Assembly (NCBI RefSeq): GCF_003665435.1
Contig: NZ_CP023407.1
Span: forward strand, 2,108,001-2,172,000
Length of the DNA stretch: 64,000 nt
Origin: Streptomyces fungicidicus
GTDB taxonomy: Bacteria > Actinomycetota > Actinomycetes > Streptomycetales > Streptomycetaceae
Direction: 5' to 3'
The notes below the pieces were generated by a model. That model was given only the letters and a program-made list of their open reading frames with translations. It did no database searches and had not been told where the DNA came from. A program made the translations under genes and the position numbers. Numbering within the stretch: the first letter of the stretch is position 1; each line of letters opens with the position of its first letter. Of the stretch, positions 48,687-57,333 are shown in pieces.

Positions 48687-51389
48687 ATGACCGACCCCAA
48701 CGCCATCCAGCCGAGCGAGCTCGATCAGCTCCCGGACCGCGACCCCGAGGAGACCGCCGAGTGGCAGGCCTCCCTGGACGCCGTCACCGAGGCGGCCGGG
48801 CCGCACCGTGCCGCGTACCTGATGCGCCGCACGCTGGAGCGTGCCGAGGGCGCCGGCCTCGCGCTGCCCAAGCTGCTCGAGACCGACTACGTCAACACCA
48901 TCCCCACCGCCGCCGAGCCCGCCGTGGACGGCGACGAGGCGATGGAGCAGCGGATCACCGCGTGGAACCGCTGGAACGCGGCGGCGATGGTGACCCGCGG
49001 CAGCAAGTACGGCGTCGGCGGCCACATCGCCACCTTCGCCTCCGCGGCCTGGCTCTACGAGACCGGCTTCAACCACTTCTTCCGCGGCAAGGAAGGCGAC
49101 GGCTCGGGCGACCAGCTCTACATCCAGGGCCACGCCTCCCCCGGCATCTACGCCCGCGCCTTCCTCGACGGCCGGATCGACGAGGCGCAGCTCGACAACT
49201 TCCGCCGCGAGGCCGGGGGCAACGGACTGCCGTCGTACCCGCACCCGCGGCGTCTGCCCTGGCTGTGGGAGTTCCCCACCGTGTCGATGGGCCTCGGCCC
49301 GATCTCCGCGATCTACCAGGCGCGGTTCAACCGCTATCTGACCAGCCGCGGCATCAAGGACGTCTCCGACTCGCACGTCTGGGCGTTCCTCGGCGACGGC
49401 GAGATGGACGAGCCCGAGTCGACGACCGCGCTCACCCTCGCCTCCCGCGAGCAGCTGGACAACCTCACCTTCGTCATCAACTGCAACCTGCAGCGCCTCG
49501 ACGGACCGGTCCGCGCCAACTTCAAGATCGTGCAGGAGCTGGAGGCCCAGTTCCGCGGCGCCGGCTGGAACGTCATCAAGACCCTGTGGGGCACGGCCTG
49601 GGACGAGCTGTTCCGGCTCGACACCACCGGCGCCCTGGTACGCCGGCTCCGCGAGGTGCCCGACGCGCAGGTGCAGACGTACCAGACGCGCGACGCCGCC
49701 TACATCCGCCAGGACTTCTTCGGCAAGGACCCGGCGCTCGCCGAGATGGCGAAGCTGCTCAGCGACGACAAGATCCTCGAGTGCTTCCACCTCTCCCGCG
49801 GCGGCCACGAGTCCCGCAAGGTGTACGCCGCCTACAAGGCCGCGCTCGCCCACAAGGGCGCGCCGACCGTGATCCTCGCGCAGACCGTCAAGGGCCACAC
49901 CCTCGGTGAGGGCTTCGCCTCCAAGAACGCCAACCACCAGATGAAGAAGCTGACGGTGGACGAGTTCAAGGCGATGCGCGACCGGCTGGAACTGCCGGTC
50001 TCCGACGCGCAGTTCGTCGACGGCGTGGTGCCCTACGTGCACCCGGGCGCCGACTCCCCCGAGGTCCGCTACCTCCAGGAGCGCCGCGCCGCCCTCGGCG
50101 GTCCGGCCCCGGCCCGCCGCGTGCACCCGGTCGCGCCGCTGCCGCAGCCCGCCGACAAGGCGTTCGCCGCCTTCGACAAGGGCTCCGGCTCGCAGAACGT
50201 CGCCACCACCATGGCCTTCGTCCGCCTGGTCAAGGACCTCGTCCGCGACAAGGAGACCGGCAAGCGCTGGGTGCCGATCGTCCCCGACGAGGCGCGCACC
50301 TTCGGCATGGAGAGCCTCTTCCCGTCCCTCGGCATCTACTCGCCGATGGGCCAGACGTACGAGCCGGTCGACCGCGACCAGCTGATGTACTACAAGGAAG
50401 CCAAGAACGGCCAGATCTTCAACGAGGGCATCACCGAAGCCGGTGCCATGGCCGAGTTCGTCGCCGCCTCCACGTCGTACTCGACGCACGGCGAGACGAT
50501 GATCCCGTTCTACATCTACTACTCGATGTTCGGCTGGCAGCGCACCGGCGACCAGATGTGGCAGCTCGGCGACCAGCTCGGCCGCGGCTTCCTGGTCGGC
50601 GCCACCGCCGGCCGCACCACGCTGACGGGCGAGGGCCTGCAGCACGCCGACGGCCACTCCCCGGTCATCGCGGCGACCAACCCGGCGGCACTGACGTACG
50701 ACCCGGCGTTCGCGTACGAGATCGGCGTCATCGTCAAGGAGGGTCTGCGCCGGATGTTCGGCGAGGCCGGGCCGGACGAGGACCAGAACGTCTTCTACTA
50801 CCTGACGGTCTACAACGAGCCGCTGCCGCAGCCCGCCAAGCCGTCGGCGGCCGGCATCGACGAGGGCATCGTCAAGGGCCTGTACCGCTTCAACACGGCG
50901 GAGTCCGCGGGCGTCTCCCCGGCCGCGAACGCGCCGCGGATCCAGCTGCTGGGCTCCGGCACGGCGATCCACTGGGCCCTGAAGGCGCAGCGGCTGCTCG
51001 CCGAGGAGTGGGGCGTGGCCGCCGACGTGTGGTCCGCCACCTCGTGGACCGAGCTGCGCCGCGACGCCATGGAGGCCGACGAGGCGCTGCTGCGGGGCGA
51101 GGAGCGGGTGCCGTTCGTCCAGCAGGCGCTGCAGGGCGCCGAGGGCCCGGTGCTGGCGGTCTCGGACTACATGCGCCAGGTCCCGGACCAGATCGCGCAG
51201 TGGGTCGAGCAGGACTACTCGTCGCTGGGCGCCGACGGCTTCGGTCTGTCGGACACCCGTGACGCCGCCCGCCGCCACTTCGGCGTGGACGCCGAGTCCA
51301 TCGTCGTCGCGGCCCTGGCCCAGCTCGCCCGGCGCGGCGAGGTGCAGGCGGCGGCCGTGAAGGAAGCCCGCGAGAAGTACGGCCTGTAA
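48687..51389 (+). CDS. aceE: Pyruvate dehydrogenase E1 component, homodimeric type
   Basis: A 900-residue thiamine-diphosphate enzyme that decarboxylates pyruvate and acetylates the lipoyl group of E2. The ThDP motif GDGEMDEPESTTAL...NLTFVINCNLQ is complete and the length is right for the single-chain AceE family. Also seen: GHIATFASAAWLYE near the N-terminus, HLSRGGHESRKVYAAYKAA and EGLQHADGHSPVIAATNPAA. The ATG follows GAGGAAGG. A palindrome upstream (48573-48589) may be its operator. It is ended by a GC hairpin at 51407-51430. Codon use is highly biased, consistent with abundant expression. Confidence 0.97.
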   Translation: MTDPNAIQPSELDQLPDRDPEETAEWQASLDAVTEAAGPHRAAYLMRRTLERAEGAGLALPKLLETDYVNTIPTAAEPAVDGDEAMEQRITAWNRWNAAAMVTRGSKYGVGGHIATFASAAWLYETGFNHFFRGKEGDGSGDQLYIQGHASPGIYARAFLDGRIDEAQLDNFRREAGGNGLPSYPHPRRLPWLWEFPTVSMGLGPISAIYQARFNRYLTSRGIKDVSDSHVWAFLGDGEMDEPESTTALTLASREQLDNLTFVINCNLQRLDGPVRANFKIVQELEAQFRGAGWNVIKTLWGTAWDELFRLDTTGALVRRLREVPDAQVQTYQTRDAAYIRQDFFGKDPALAEMAKLLSDDKILECFHLSRGGHESRKVYAAYKAALAHKGAPTVILAQTVKGHTLGEGFASKNANHQMKKLTVDEFKAMRDRLELPVSDAQFVDGVVPYVHPGADSPEVRYLQERRAALGGPAPARRVHPVAPLPQPADKAFAAFDKGSGSQNVATTMAFVRLVKDLVRDKETGKRWVPIVPDEARTFGMESLFPSLGIYSPMGQTYEPVDRDQLMYYKEAKNGQIFNEGITEAGAMAEFVAASTSYSTHGETMIPFYIYYSMFGWQRTGDQMWQLGDQLGRGFLVGATAGRTTLTGEGLQHADGHSPVIAATNPAALTYDPAFAYEIGVIVKEGLRRMFGEAGPDEDQNVFYYLTVYNEPLPQPAKPSAAGIDEGIVKGLYRFNTAESAGVSPAANAPRIQLLGSGTAIHWALKAQRLLAEEWGVAADVWSATSWTELRRDAMEADEALLRGEERVPFVQQALQGAEGPVLAVSDYMRQVPDQIAQWVEQDYSSLGADGFGLSDTRDAARRHFGVDAESIVVAALAQLARRGEVQAAAVKEAREKYGL

Positions 51390-51406
51390 GGCTTGATCAC
51401 GACAGG

Positions 51407-51430
51407 AGGCCCCCGCCACGGCGGGGGCTT
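51407..51430 (+). terminator. Terminator after aceE
   Basis: An 11-bp stem with one G-T mismatch, AGGCCCCCGCC (51407-51417) with GGCGGGGGCTT (51420-51430), followed by TCTTG. It starts 17 bases past the aceE stop and 40 bases before the next gene. Confidence 0.65.
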
Positions 51431-51446
51431 CTTGCATGATGGGCGC

Positions 51447-52442
51447 ATGCGTGCCGCCCGGTTGATCAAGATGGTGCTGCTGCTGCAGTCCCGGCCCTCC
51501 ATGACCGCCGCCGAGCTGGCGAGTGAGCTGGAGGTGTCGGAGCGTACGGTCACCCGGGACGCTCAAGCGCTGTCGGAGGCCGGGGTGCCGGTGTACGCGG
51601 ACCGGGGACGGATCGGCGGCTACCGGCTGATCGGCGGCTACCGGACCCGGCTCACGGGGCTGGCGCGCGGCGAGGCGGAGGCGCTTTTCCTGTCCGGGGT
51701 GCCGGGGGCGCTGCGCGAGATGGGGCTGGAGGACGCCGCGTCGGCGGCCCGGCTGAAGGTGTCGGCGGCGCTGCTGCCGTCCCTGCGCGACGCGTCGCGC
51801 ACGGCGGCCCAACGCTTCCACCTGGACGCCCCGAACTGGTTCCGCGAGCCGACGACGCCGGAGCTGCTGCCGGCCGTCGCGGAGGCGGTGTGGGACGACC
51901 GGCGGATCACCGCCCGCTACCGGCGCGGCGAGGACCTCGTGGAGCGGGAGCTGGAGCCGTACGGGCTGGTGCTCAAGGCGGGGGTCTGGTACCTGTGCGC
52001 GCGGGTTTCCGGGCAGGGGGCCTTCCGGGTGTACCGGATCGACCGGTTCGCGGCGGTGGGGGCGGGCGGGGAGCGCTTCGAGCGCTCGGCGGACTTCGAT
52101 CTGCCGGCGTTCTGGGGGGAGCGGGCGGAGGAGTTCGCGCGGTCGCTGCTGCGGGCGGAGGTCGTGGTGCGGTTGTCGGAGGAGGGGGTGCGGCGGCTTC
52201 CGCATGTCGTGGATCCGCGGGCCGCGCGGGAGGCGCTGGCGCGGGCGGGGGTGCTGGAAGGTGCGGGTGCGGGTGCGGGTGCGGGTGAGTGGGTGAGGGT
52301 GACTCTGCCGGTGGAGTCGGAGGAGGTCGCCCACGAGCAGCTTTCGGCGCTGGGGGCGGAGGTGGAGGTGCTGGCGCCTGCGTCCCTGCGGGAGCGGTTC
52401 GCGGTGGGGGCCGCTCGGCTGGCGGGGTTGTACGGGGTGTGA
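51447..52442 (+). CDS. YafY/WYL-domain transcription regulator (HTH_11)
   Basis: A 331-residue DeoR-like regulator. The N-terminal helix-turn-helix (about residues 1-60: AARLIKMVLLLQSRPSMTAAELASELEVSERTVTRDAQALSEAG) is followed by a beta-hairpin (GGYRLIGGYRTRLTGL) and a WYL domain (about 135-215: DRRITARYRR..., ELEPYGLVLKAGVWYLCA). WYL domains bind nucleic acids or nucleotides and often sense DNA damage. A WCX-like C-terminal part follows. Near residue 275 a GAGAGAGAG stretch is encoded by a GTGCGG hexanucleotide repeat that could vary in length without a frameshift. ATG at 51447 has no strong ribosome site. Confidence 0.88.
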   Translation: MRAARLIKMVLLLQSRPSMTAAELASELEVSERTVTRDAQALSEAGVPVYADRGRIGGYRLIGGYRTRLTGLARGEAEALFLSGVPGALREMGLEDAASAARLKVSAALLPSLRDASRTAAQRFHLDAPNWFREPTTPELLPAVAEAVWDDRRITARYRRGEDLVERELEPYGLVLKAGVWYLCARVSGQGAFRVYRIDRFAAVGAGGERFERSADFDLPAFWGERAEEFARSLLRAEVVVRLSEEGVRRLPHVVDPRAAREALARAGVLEGAGAGAGAGEWVRVTLPVESEEVAHEQLSALGAEVEVLAPASLRERFAVGAARLAGLYGV

Positions 52443-52460
52443 ACCGGGGTGTGGTCGTTG

Positions 52461-52545
52461 GGTTTTTCGCCCCCGCCGCCCCTTCCCGTCCCGTCCCCGG
52501 GGGCTTCGCCCCCGGACCCCCTTCGCGCAGTTCCCCGCGCCCCTG
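52461..52545 (+). repeat. 3' repeat cassette B joined to a core repeat
   Basis: Directly past the WYL gene stop: a CCCCCGCCGCCCCTTCCCGT block and the exact hairpin CCGGGGGC-TTC-GCCCCCGG (52497-52515), then GCGCAGTTCCCCGCGCCCCT (52527-52546), the inverse of the core repeat. Decaying core-like copies continue to about 52620 (for example GGGCGCAATTCCCGGCGCCC). This is where both repeat modules sit side by side. Confidence 0.82.
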
Positions 52546-52661
52546 ACGGGCGCAATTCCCGGCGCCCCTGACGGACGCGGTTCCGCGGCCCTGTCGCGCA
52601 TCGTTCCCCGCGTCTCTATCGGGTGCGGCTTTGCGGTGCAGGGTTGATGCTGGAGGGCGTG

Positions 52662-53180
52662 ATGGACGAGGTGGAGTTCTGGGAGCTGGTCGACGCCGCG
52701 CGTGAGGATGCCGAGGGGGATCCGGAGGAGCAGGCCGATCTGCTGGTGGAGCGGCTGGTACGGCTGGACCCGGAGGCGGTCCTGGACTTCGCCCGTCACT
52801 TCGAGTCCCGCTACCACCGCGCCTACCACTGGGATCTGTGGGGCGCCGCCTGGGTGCTGCTGGACGGGGCGAGCGACGACGCCTTCGACTTCTTCCGCTG
52901 CTGGCTGATCGGCCAGGGCCGGGAGGTGTTCGAGGGCGCCGTGCACGACCCGGACGCCCTGGCCGAGCTGCTGGACGACTTCGACGAGGAGATCGACGGC
53001 GACGCCGAGGACCTCGGCTACGCGGCGGACGAGGCGTACGAGCAGCTCACCGGCACGGTGGCGCCCGACCTCGACCTGCCCCCGGCCCCGGCGGAGCCGG
53101 AGGGCACGCCGATCGACTTCGAGAACGAGGCGCTGCTCGCGGACCGCTATCCGCGGCTCTGGTCGCGGTTCCGGATCTGA
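52662..53180 (+). CDS. DUF4240-domain protein
   Basis: A 172-residue acidic cytoplasmic protein. It opens MDEVEFWELVDAAREDAEGDPEEQADLL, the signature of the DUF4240 family, with HFESRYHRAYHWDLWGAAWVLLDGASDD and FRCWLIGQGREVFEGAVHDPD following. ATG at 52662 has GGAGGG at correct spacing. Members are usually mostly helical and widespread in Streptomyces; no biochemical role is established as far as I know. The C-terminal 40 residues are Pro/Glu-rich. It converges on the small membrane protein and amidase genes with a 19-bp gap. Confidence 0.82.
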   Translation: MDEVEFWELVDAAREDAEGDPEEQADLLVERLVRLDPEAVLDFARHFESRYHRAYHWDLWGAAWVLLDGASDDAFDFFRCWLIGQGREVFEGAVHDPDALAELLDDFDEEIDGDAEDLGYAADEAYEQLTGTVAPDLDLPPAPAEPEGTPIDFENEALLADRYPRLWSRFRI

Positions 53181-53199
53181 GCCCGCGCGCCCGGCCCGT

Positions 53200-53376
53200 T
53201 CACAGACGCCGGTGGGGGTTCGGCGTCTGGCGCAGCGGCGCGGCGTTGGCCTGCATGAGGGCGGCGGCGGTGTGGGCCGCCGGGCCCAGGACCACGGCCG
53301 CGGCGGCGCACAGGGCCGTCCAGGGACGACGCAGGGCGTCCGCCCAGCCGGTACTTCGCTCGGGTGTGTCGTTCAT
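53200..53376 (-). CDS. Small membrane protein coupled to the PGRP amidase
   Basis: A 58-residue ORF. Its ATG overlaps the stop of the amidase gene (ATGA at 53373-53376), a strong sign of real translation. It has one hydrophobic segment (about residues 21-40, ALCAAAAVVLGPAAHTAAAL) after a hydrophilic start, and a short basic end. It may assist or localise the amidase. I do not recognise a family. Confidence 0.55.
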   Translation of the reverse strand: MNDTPERSTGWADALRRPWTALCAAAAVVLGPAAHTAAALMQANAAPLRQTPNPHRRL

Positions 53377-54275
53377 GGTTCCTGCTCTTCGTTCCGTGTG
53401 TCGTCGTTCCGTACTGCGGTCTGGGTGGCGTCGGGCACGGTGTCCCCGGTGGCGCGTCCCTGGAGGCGGGCCGCCTCGGCCCTGATCTGGGGGAGGCGGG
53501 CCTTGAGGGCGGCGCCTGGGCAGTCGGTCATGTAGCCGTCGCTGTGGCCCGCGATCGCGGGGAAGGTGGCGGCGCTGCCGGCCGCGTAGCGGCTGCCGCC
53601 GTTGCTGGAGACCAGCCGTACGTCGGCGAGCGGGTCGGTGCCCGACGTGCCGAGCTTCCAGGCGGCGACGGCGGCGATCGCGTGCAGCATCCTCGGCGGC
53701 ACCTCCGTCCCCTCGGTGAAGGTGCCGAGGGCGGCGATCCCGGTGGTGCGGTGGTTGAAGCCCTGGGTGTGGGCGCCGGTGACGGGCTGGTCGGTGCCGC
53801 CCGCGCGGCCCTCGTAGACGGTGCCGCAGCGGTCGACGACGAAGTTGTAGCCGAGGTCGTCCCAGTCGCGGCCGTCGGTCTGGCCCTCGTACAGGGACCG
53901 GATGATGGCGGGCGCGTCCGCGCAGTCGTAGCCGTTGGGCGAGTCGGTGTGGTGGACGAAGACGGCGACGACCTCGTCGTCGTAACGCGGGGGCGGCTGG
54001 TCGCGGGCGGCGTCGCCGATCCAGGCGGAGCGGGGCACGACGGCCGGCCGGGGCGCCTGGTGGGCGGGGGTGGCCCGCGCGGCGGAGCCGGTGTCGTTCT
54101 CCGCGGCGTGCTCGACGCCGTAGGCGCACAGCACCAGGGCGACGGCGGCGGCCACGCCCGGCACACAGCCCAGCGGCACCGTGACGGCCCGTGGCAGGCG
54201 CGGGACGCCCGGCCCCCCGGGTATCCGGGGGGAGCGGCGTCTCCACGCTCCGCGCGGTCTCCAGAGGGCACGCAT
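53373..54275 (-). CDS. PGRP-type N-acetylmuramoyl-L-alanine amidase, membrane-anchored
   Basis: A 300-residue protein. A basic N-terminus and one hydrophobic segment (about residues 30-52) anchor or export it. The amidase/PGRP domain then shows the zinc ligands: AVFVHHTDSPNGYDC, GHSDGYMTDCPGAAL (His and Cys), and DDLGYNFVVDRCGTVYEGRAGG, with the Tyr typical of active enzymes. It cuts the bond between MurNAc and L-Ala in peptidoglycan. ATG at 54275 lacks a clear ribosome site, so a start further upstream is possible. The stop overlaps the small membrane protein gene. It is divergent from the MarP-like protease gene, another envelope gene. Confidence 0.88.
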   Translation of the reverse strand: MRALWRPRGAWRRRSPRIPGGPGVPRLPRAVTVPLGCVPGVAAAVALVLCAYGVEHAAENDTGSAARATPAHQAPRPAVVPRSAWIGDAARDQPPPRYDDEVVAVFVHHTDSPNGYDCADAPAIIRSLYEGQTDGRDWDDLGYNFVVDRCGTVYEGRAGGTDQPVTGAHTQGFNHRTTGIAALGTFTEGTEVPPRMLHAIAAVAAWKLGTSGTDPLADVRLVSSNGGSRYAAGSAATFPAIAGHSDGYMTDCPGAALKARLPQIRAEAARLQGRATGDTVPDATQTAVRNDDTRNEEQEP

Positions 54276-54474
54276 GAACTCACTGTGGGGCCCTCGCGCC
54301 CGGTCCGCGATATGTGGTGTGCCACCCGGTGGAACCATCGTCCCGGTCCGGGGCGTTTTCCCGAGTGCACGCGCGTATGGTCGCTTCCCGGCGGCCGTCC
54401 GCGCGTGCGGCTGATCACCGGGCCCCTCCCCCACGTACTGATGGGCCGGTGATCCCGAGAGAAAGGCGGCGTGC

Positions 54475-55659
54475 GTGGACCTGCTCGACATCCTGCTGTT
54501 GCTGGTCGTCCTGGCCTACGCGGCCTCCGGTTACCGGCGCGGGCTGCTGGCCGGCTGTGTCTCGCTGGCCGGTTTCGTGGGGGGCGCGGTGGTCGGCGTG
54601 TGGATCCTGCCGTGGGTGATGGACCTGGTGACGCCGGGGTCCACCCGGGCGACGGTGGCGGCCGTGTTCACGGTGCTGCTGCCGGCCGTGGCGGGCCACG
54701 AGCTGGCGGGGCGGCTGGCGCTGCGGCTGCGGCGGGAGCTGGACCGGGGCCCGCTGCGGGTGGCGGACGGGATCGGCGGTGCGGTGGCCAACTCGGTGGC
54801 CGTGCTGATCGTGGCCTGGGTGGCGGCGAGCGTGCTGGGCGCGTCCTCCTCGCCGCTGGTGACGTCGGCGATCCGCGACTCGCGGCTGCTGGGCGCGGTG
54901 CAGGACGCGATGCCGGACACCACTCCCAGCTGGTTCTCCCGGGCCACGTCGGCGCTGACCGAGGCGGGTTTCCCGCAGGTCTTCAACCCGTTCGAGAACG
55001 AATCGACCGCCGAGGTCGCCGCGCCCACCGGCGACAGCGTCACTGCGGCCGCCACCCGCGCCGCCCAGCGCAGCACGGTGAAGGTGGAGGGCGTCGCGGG
55101 CACCCAGGGCCGCGAGGGCAGCGGCTTCGTGTACGCGGCGGAGCACGTGATGACCAACGCCCATGTGGTGGCCGGCATCGACGAGCCGACGGTGCGCGTC
55201 GGCGGGGTCGGGCGGACGTACGAGGCGCGGGTGGTGCTCTTCGACCCGCGGAAGGACGTGGCCGTGCTGTACGTGCCGGATCTCCGGGCGCCCGTCCTGG
55301 ACTTCGACGACGACGCGGACCGCGGCGACTCGGCGGTCGTGGCCGGCTATCCGCAGGACGGCGACCTGAACCTGCAGGCGGCGACGGTGGCCAACCGGGT
55401 GCAGGCCCGGGGCCAGAACATCTACAACGACACGATCGTCACCCGCGAGATCTACTCGATCCGCTCCACCGTCCGCCCCGGCAACTCCGGCGGCCCGCTG
55501 CTGACCACCGACGGCCGGGTGTACGGCGTGGTGTTCGCGCGCTCCACCTCGGACGCCGAGACCGGGTACGTGCTGACGGCGGACGAGGTGGCGGAGGACG
55601 CCGAACGCGCGGCGGGGGCGACGGCGCCGGTGGACACGGGCGAGCCGGTGACCTCGTAG
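54475..55659 (+). CDS. MarP-like membrane serine protease (CvpA-type helices plus trypsin domain)
   Basis: A 394-residue protein. Four N-terminal membrane helices (about residues 1-120) of CvpA/colicin-V type are followed by a linker and a chymotrypsin-fold protease. The triad is His in MTNAHVVAG, Asp in PRKDVAVLY and Ser in RPGNSGGPL. In M. tuberculosis, MarP protects against acid and activates a peptidoglycan hydrolase (RipA) by cleavage. The divergent PGRP amidase and the NlpC/P60 proteins in this window are conceivable targets, an inference. GTG at 54475 follows GAGAAAGG. Confidence 0.92.
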   Translation: MDLLDILLLLVVLAYAASGYRRGLLAGCVSLAGFVGGAVVGVWILPWVMDLVTPGSTRATVAAVFTVLLPAVAGHELAGRLALRLRRELDRGPLRVADGIGGAVANSVAVLIVAWVAASVLGASSSPLVTSAIRDSRLLGAVQDAMPDTTPSWFSRATSALTEAGFPQVFNPFENESTAEVAAPTGDSVTAAATRAAQRSTVKVEGVAGTQGREGSGFVYAAEHVMTNAHVVAGIDEPTVRVGGVGRTYEARVVLFDPRKDVAVLYVPDLRAPVLDFDDDADRGDSAVVAGYPQDGDLNLQAATVANRVQARGQNIYNDTIVTREIYSIRSTVRPGNSGGPLLTTDGRVYGVVFARSTSDAETGYVLTADEVAEDAERAAGATAPVDTGEPVTS

Positions 55660-55666
55660 GGCGGCG

Positions 55667-56158
55667 TCAGCGCAGCGACCGCCCCATCAGCACGTCGTCG
55701 ACGTACGCGCCCCCGACGAAGAACTCCTCCGGCTGGACGCCCTCCACCACGAAGCCCTCGGACTCGTACAGCTTGCGGGCGGCGGTGTTGTGGCCGAGGA
55801 CGCGCAGCGTGATCCGGCGGGCGCCGCGCTCCCGCGCCTCCGCGACGGCGGCCCGCACCAGGGCCCGGCCCACGCCCAGCCCGCGCGCCCCCTCGGCGAC
55901 GGCGAGGCCGCGGATCTGCCGTACGTGCGTGTTGGAGGCGAGCTCGGTGGGGAAGCCGAGGCGGACGTACCCCACGATCCGGCCCCCGTGCTCGGCGACC
56001 CGGTGGTCCCGGGGCCCGGAGCGCTCGCTGAAGAAGGAGTCGTACGGCGGGCGCGGCGGCGGGGTGACGGCGTGCAGGGTGGACCAGGTCTCGCGGTCGA
56101 GGAGGGCCAGCTCCCCCTCGTCGTCGGGACGGGCGACGCGTATGGACGGCTCGGGCAT
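55667..56158 (-). CDS. GNAT-family N-acetyltransferase
   Basis: A 163-residue acetyltransferase with the acetyl-CoA motif GLAVAEGARGLGVGRALVRAAV and the later LGHNTAARKLYESEGFVVEG (motif B). Small-molecule or protein N-acetylation is expected; the acceptor is unknown. TACAGT seven bases upstream of the ATG at 56158 suggests a leaderless transcript. Its stop lies seven bases from the convergent MarP-like gene, so terminators overlap or are absent. It is divergent from the TIGR01777 gene. Confidence 0.87.
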   Translation of the reverse strand: MPEPSIRVARPDDEGELALLDRETWSTLHAVTPPPRPPYDSFFSERSGPRDHRVAEHGGRIVGYVRLGFPTELASNTHVRQIRGLAVAEGARGLGVGRALVRAAVAEARERGARRITLRVLGHNTAARKLYESEGFVVEGVQPEEFFVGGAYVDDVLMGRSLR

Positions 56159-56230
56159 GTGGGCCACTGTACGGCGGGGCCGGGACGCGGCGGCCGTGAA
56201 TTTCCGGCCGCCGGGGGCAGGATGGTCGCC

Positions 56231-57130
56231 ATGGAACGATCCCGAATCGCGGTGGCCGGTGCGTCCGGGCTGATCGGCGGCGCGCTCGCGCGGTCCCTGA
56301 CGTCCGACGGGCACGAGGTGGTCCGGCTGGTCCGGCGTGCGCCCCGGGCCGGGGAGGTGCGGTGGGACCCGGAGCGGCGGTCCGTGGACGCGGCGGGGCT
56401 GGCCGGCTGCGACGCGGTGGTCAATCTGGCGGGGGCCGGGGTCGGCAGCCGGCGCTGGACGGACGAGTACAAGGCCCGCATCCGGTCCAGCCGGGTCGAC
56501 GGCACGGCCGCGCTCGCCGAGGCCCTGGCCGGGCTGCCCGAGGACGTACGGCCCCGGGTGTTCGTCAACGGCAGCGCGATCGGCTACTACGGCGAGACCG
56601 GCGACCGGTCCGTGGACGAGAGCGCGCCGCCCGGCGAGGGCTTCCTGCCGGAGGTGTGCGTCGCATGGGAGGCGGCCGCCGACCCGGCGCGCGAGGCGGG
56701 CGTACGGACGGTGTTCGCGCGCACCGGGCTGGTGGTGGCGCGCGGGGGCGGGGCGTGGGGAAGGCTCTTCCCGCTGTTCCGCGCCGGTCTCGGCGGGCGG
56801 ATGGGCGACGGGCGCCAGTACTGGTCTTTCGTCGCCCTGCACGACGAGGTGGCCGCGCTGCGCCATCTCCTCGACACCGACGGCCTTTCCGGACCCTTCA
56901 ACCTGACCGCCCCCCACCCGGTGACCAACCGGGAGGTCACCGAGGCCATGTCACGCGTACTGCGCCGTCCGGCCGTGTTCCCGGTACCGGCGCCGGTGCT
57001 GCGCACGGTCCTCGGCGAAATGGCCGGCGACGTGCTCGGCAGCGCCCGGGTACTGCCCGCCCGGCTCCAGGAGTCCGGCTTCCGCTTCGCCTTCCCCCGG
57101 ATCGAGGGAGCGATCAGGGCGGCCCTGTGA
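56231..57130 (+). CDS. TIGR01777-family epimerase-like SDR protein
   Basis: A 299-residue extended short-chain dehydrogenase. The NAD(P) motif is at the N-terminus: IAVAGASGLIGGALARSL. Family signatures include AVVNLAGAGVGSRRW, NGSAIGYYGETGDR and LVVARGGGAWGRLFPLFRAGLGG, followed by the C-terminal DUF1731-like end (GEMAGDVLGSARVLPARLQESGFRFAFP). Relatives include SulA/YfcH-type proteins; the reaction is not established. ATG at 56231 is taken as the start; an in-frame ATG three codons upstream (56222) is possible. It is divergent from the GNAT gene. Confidence 0.88.
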   Translation: MERSRIAVAGASGLIGGALARSLTSDGHEVVRLVRRAPRAGEVRWDPERRSVDAAGLAGCDAVVNLAGAGVGSRRWTDEYKARIRSSRVDGTAALAEALAGLPEDVRPRVFVNGSAIGYYGETGDRSVDESAPPGEGFLPEVCVAWEAAADPAREAGVRTVFARTGLVVARGGGAWGRLFPLFRAGLGGRMGDGRQYWSFVALHDEVAALRHLLDTDGLSGPFNLTAPHPVTNREVTEAMSRVLRRPAVFPVPAPVLRTVLGEMAGDVLGSARVLPARLQESGFRFAFPRIEGAIRAAL

Positions 57131-57333
57131 CCGGGCACCGCCCCCTCTGATCCCCCTCCGACCACATCGTGCCCATCCGATGTGCGTATGCGACCGTCGT
57201 GCGCCCGTGCTCTGTCCATGCGCGACTGACCCGGCGACCGGACACGGCCCTAACCTCGACCCGAACTCGGGAATCCCTGGGGCCTGTTGAGGGCATGACG
57301 TTTCCAGCGCCGCGCAACCTCGAGGAGGGGCAC

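Noticed and set aside
48534..52946. A 1470-codon open frame on the minus strand across aceE and the WYL gene
   Set aside because: It is antisense to genes with complete family motifs and strong codon bias. Long antisense frames are expected at this GC content, and its product is a low-complexity Arg/Gly/Leu/Val mixture.
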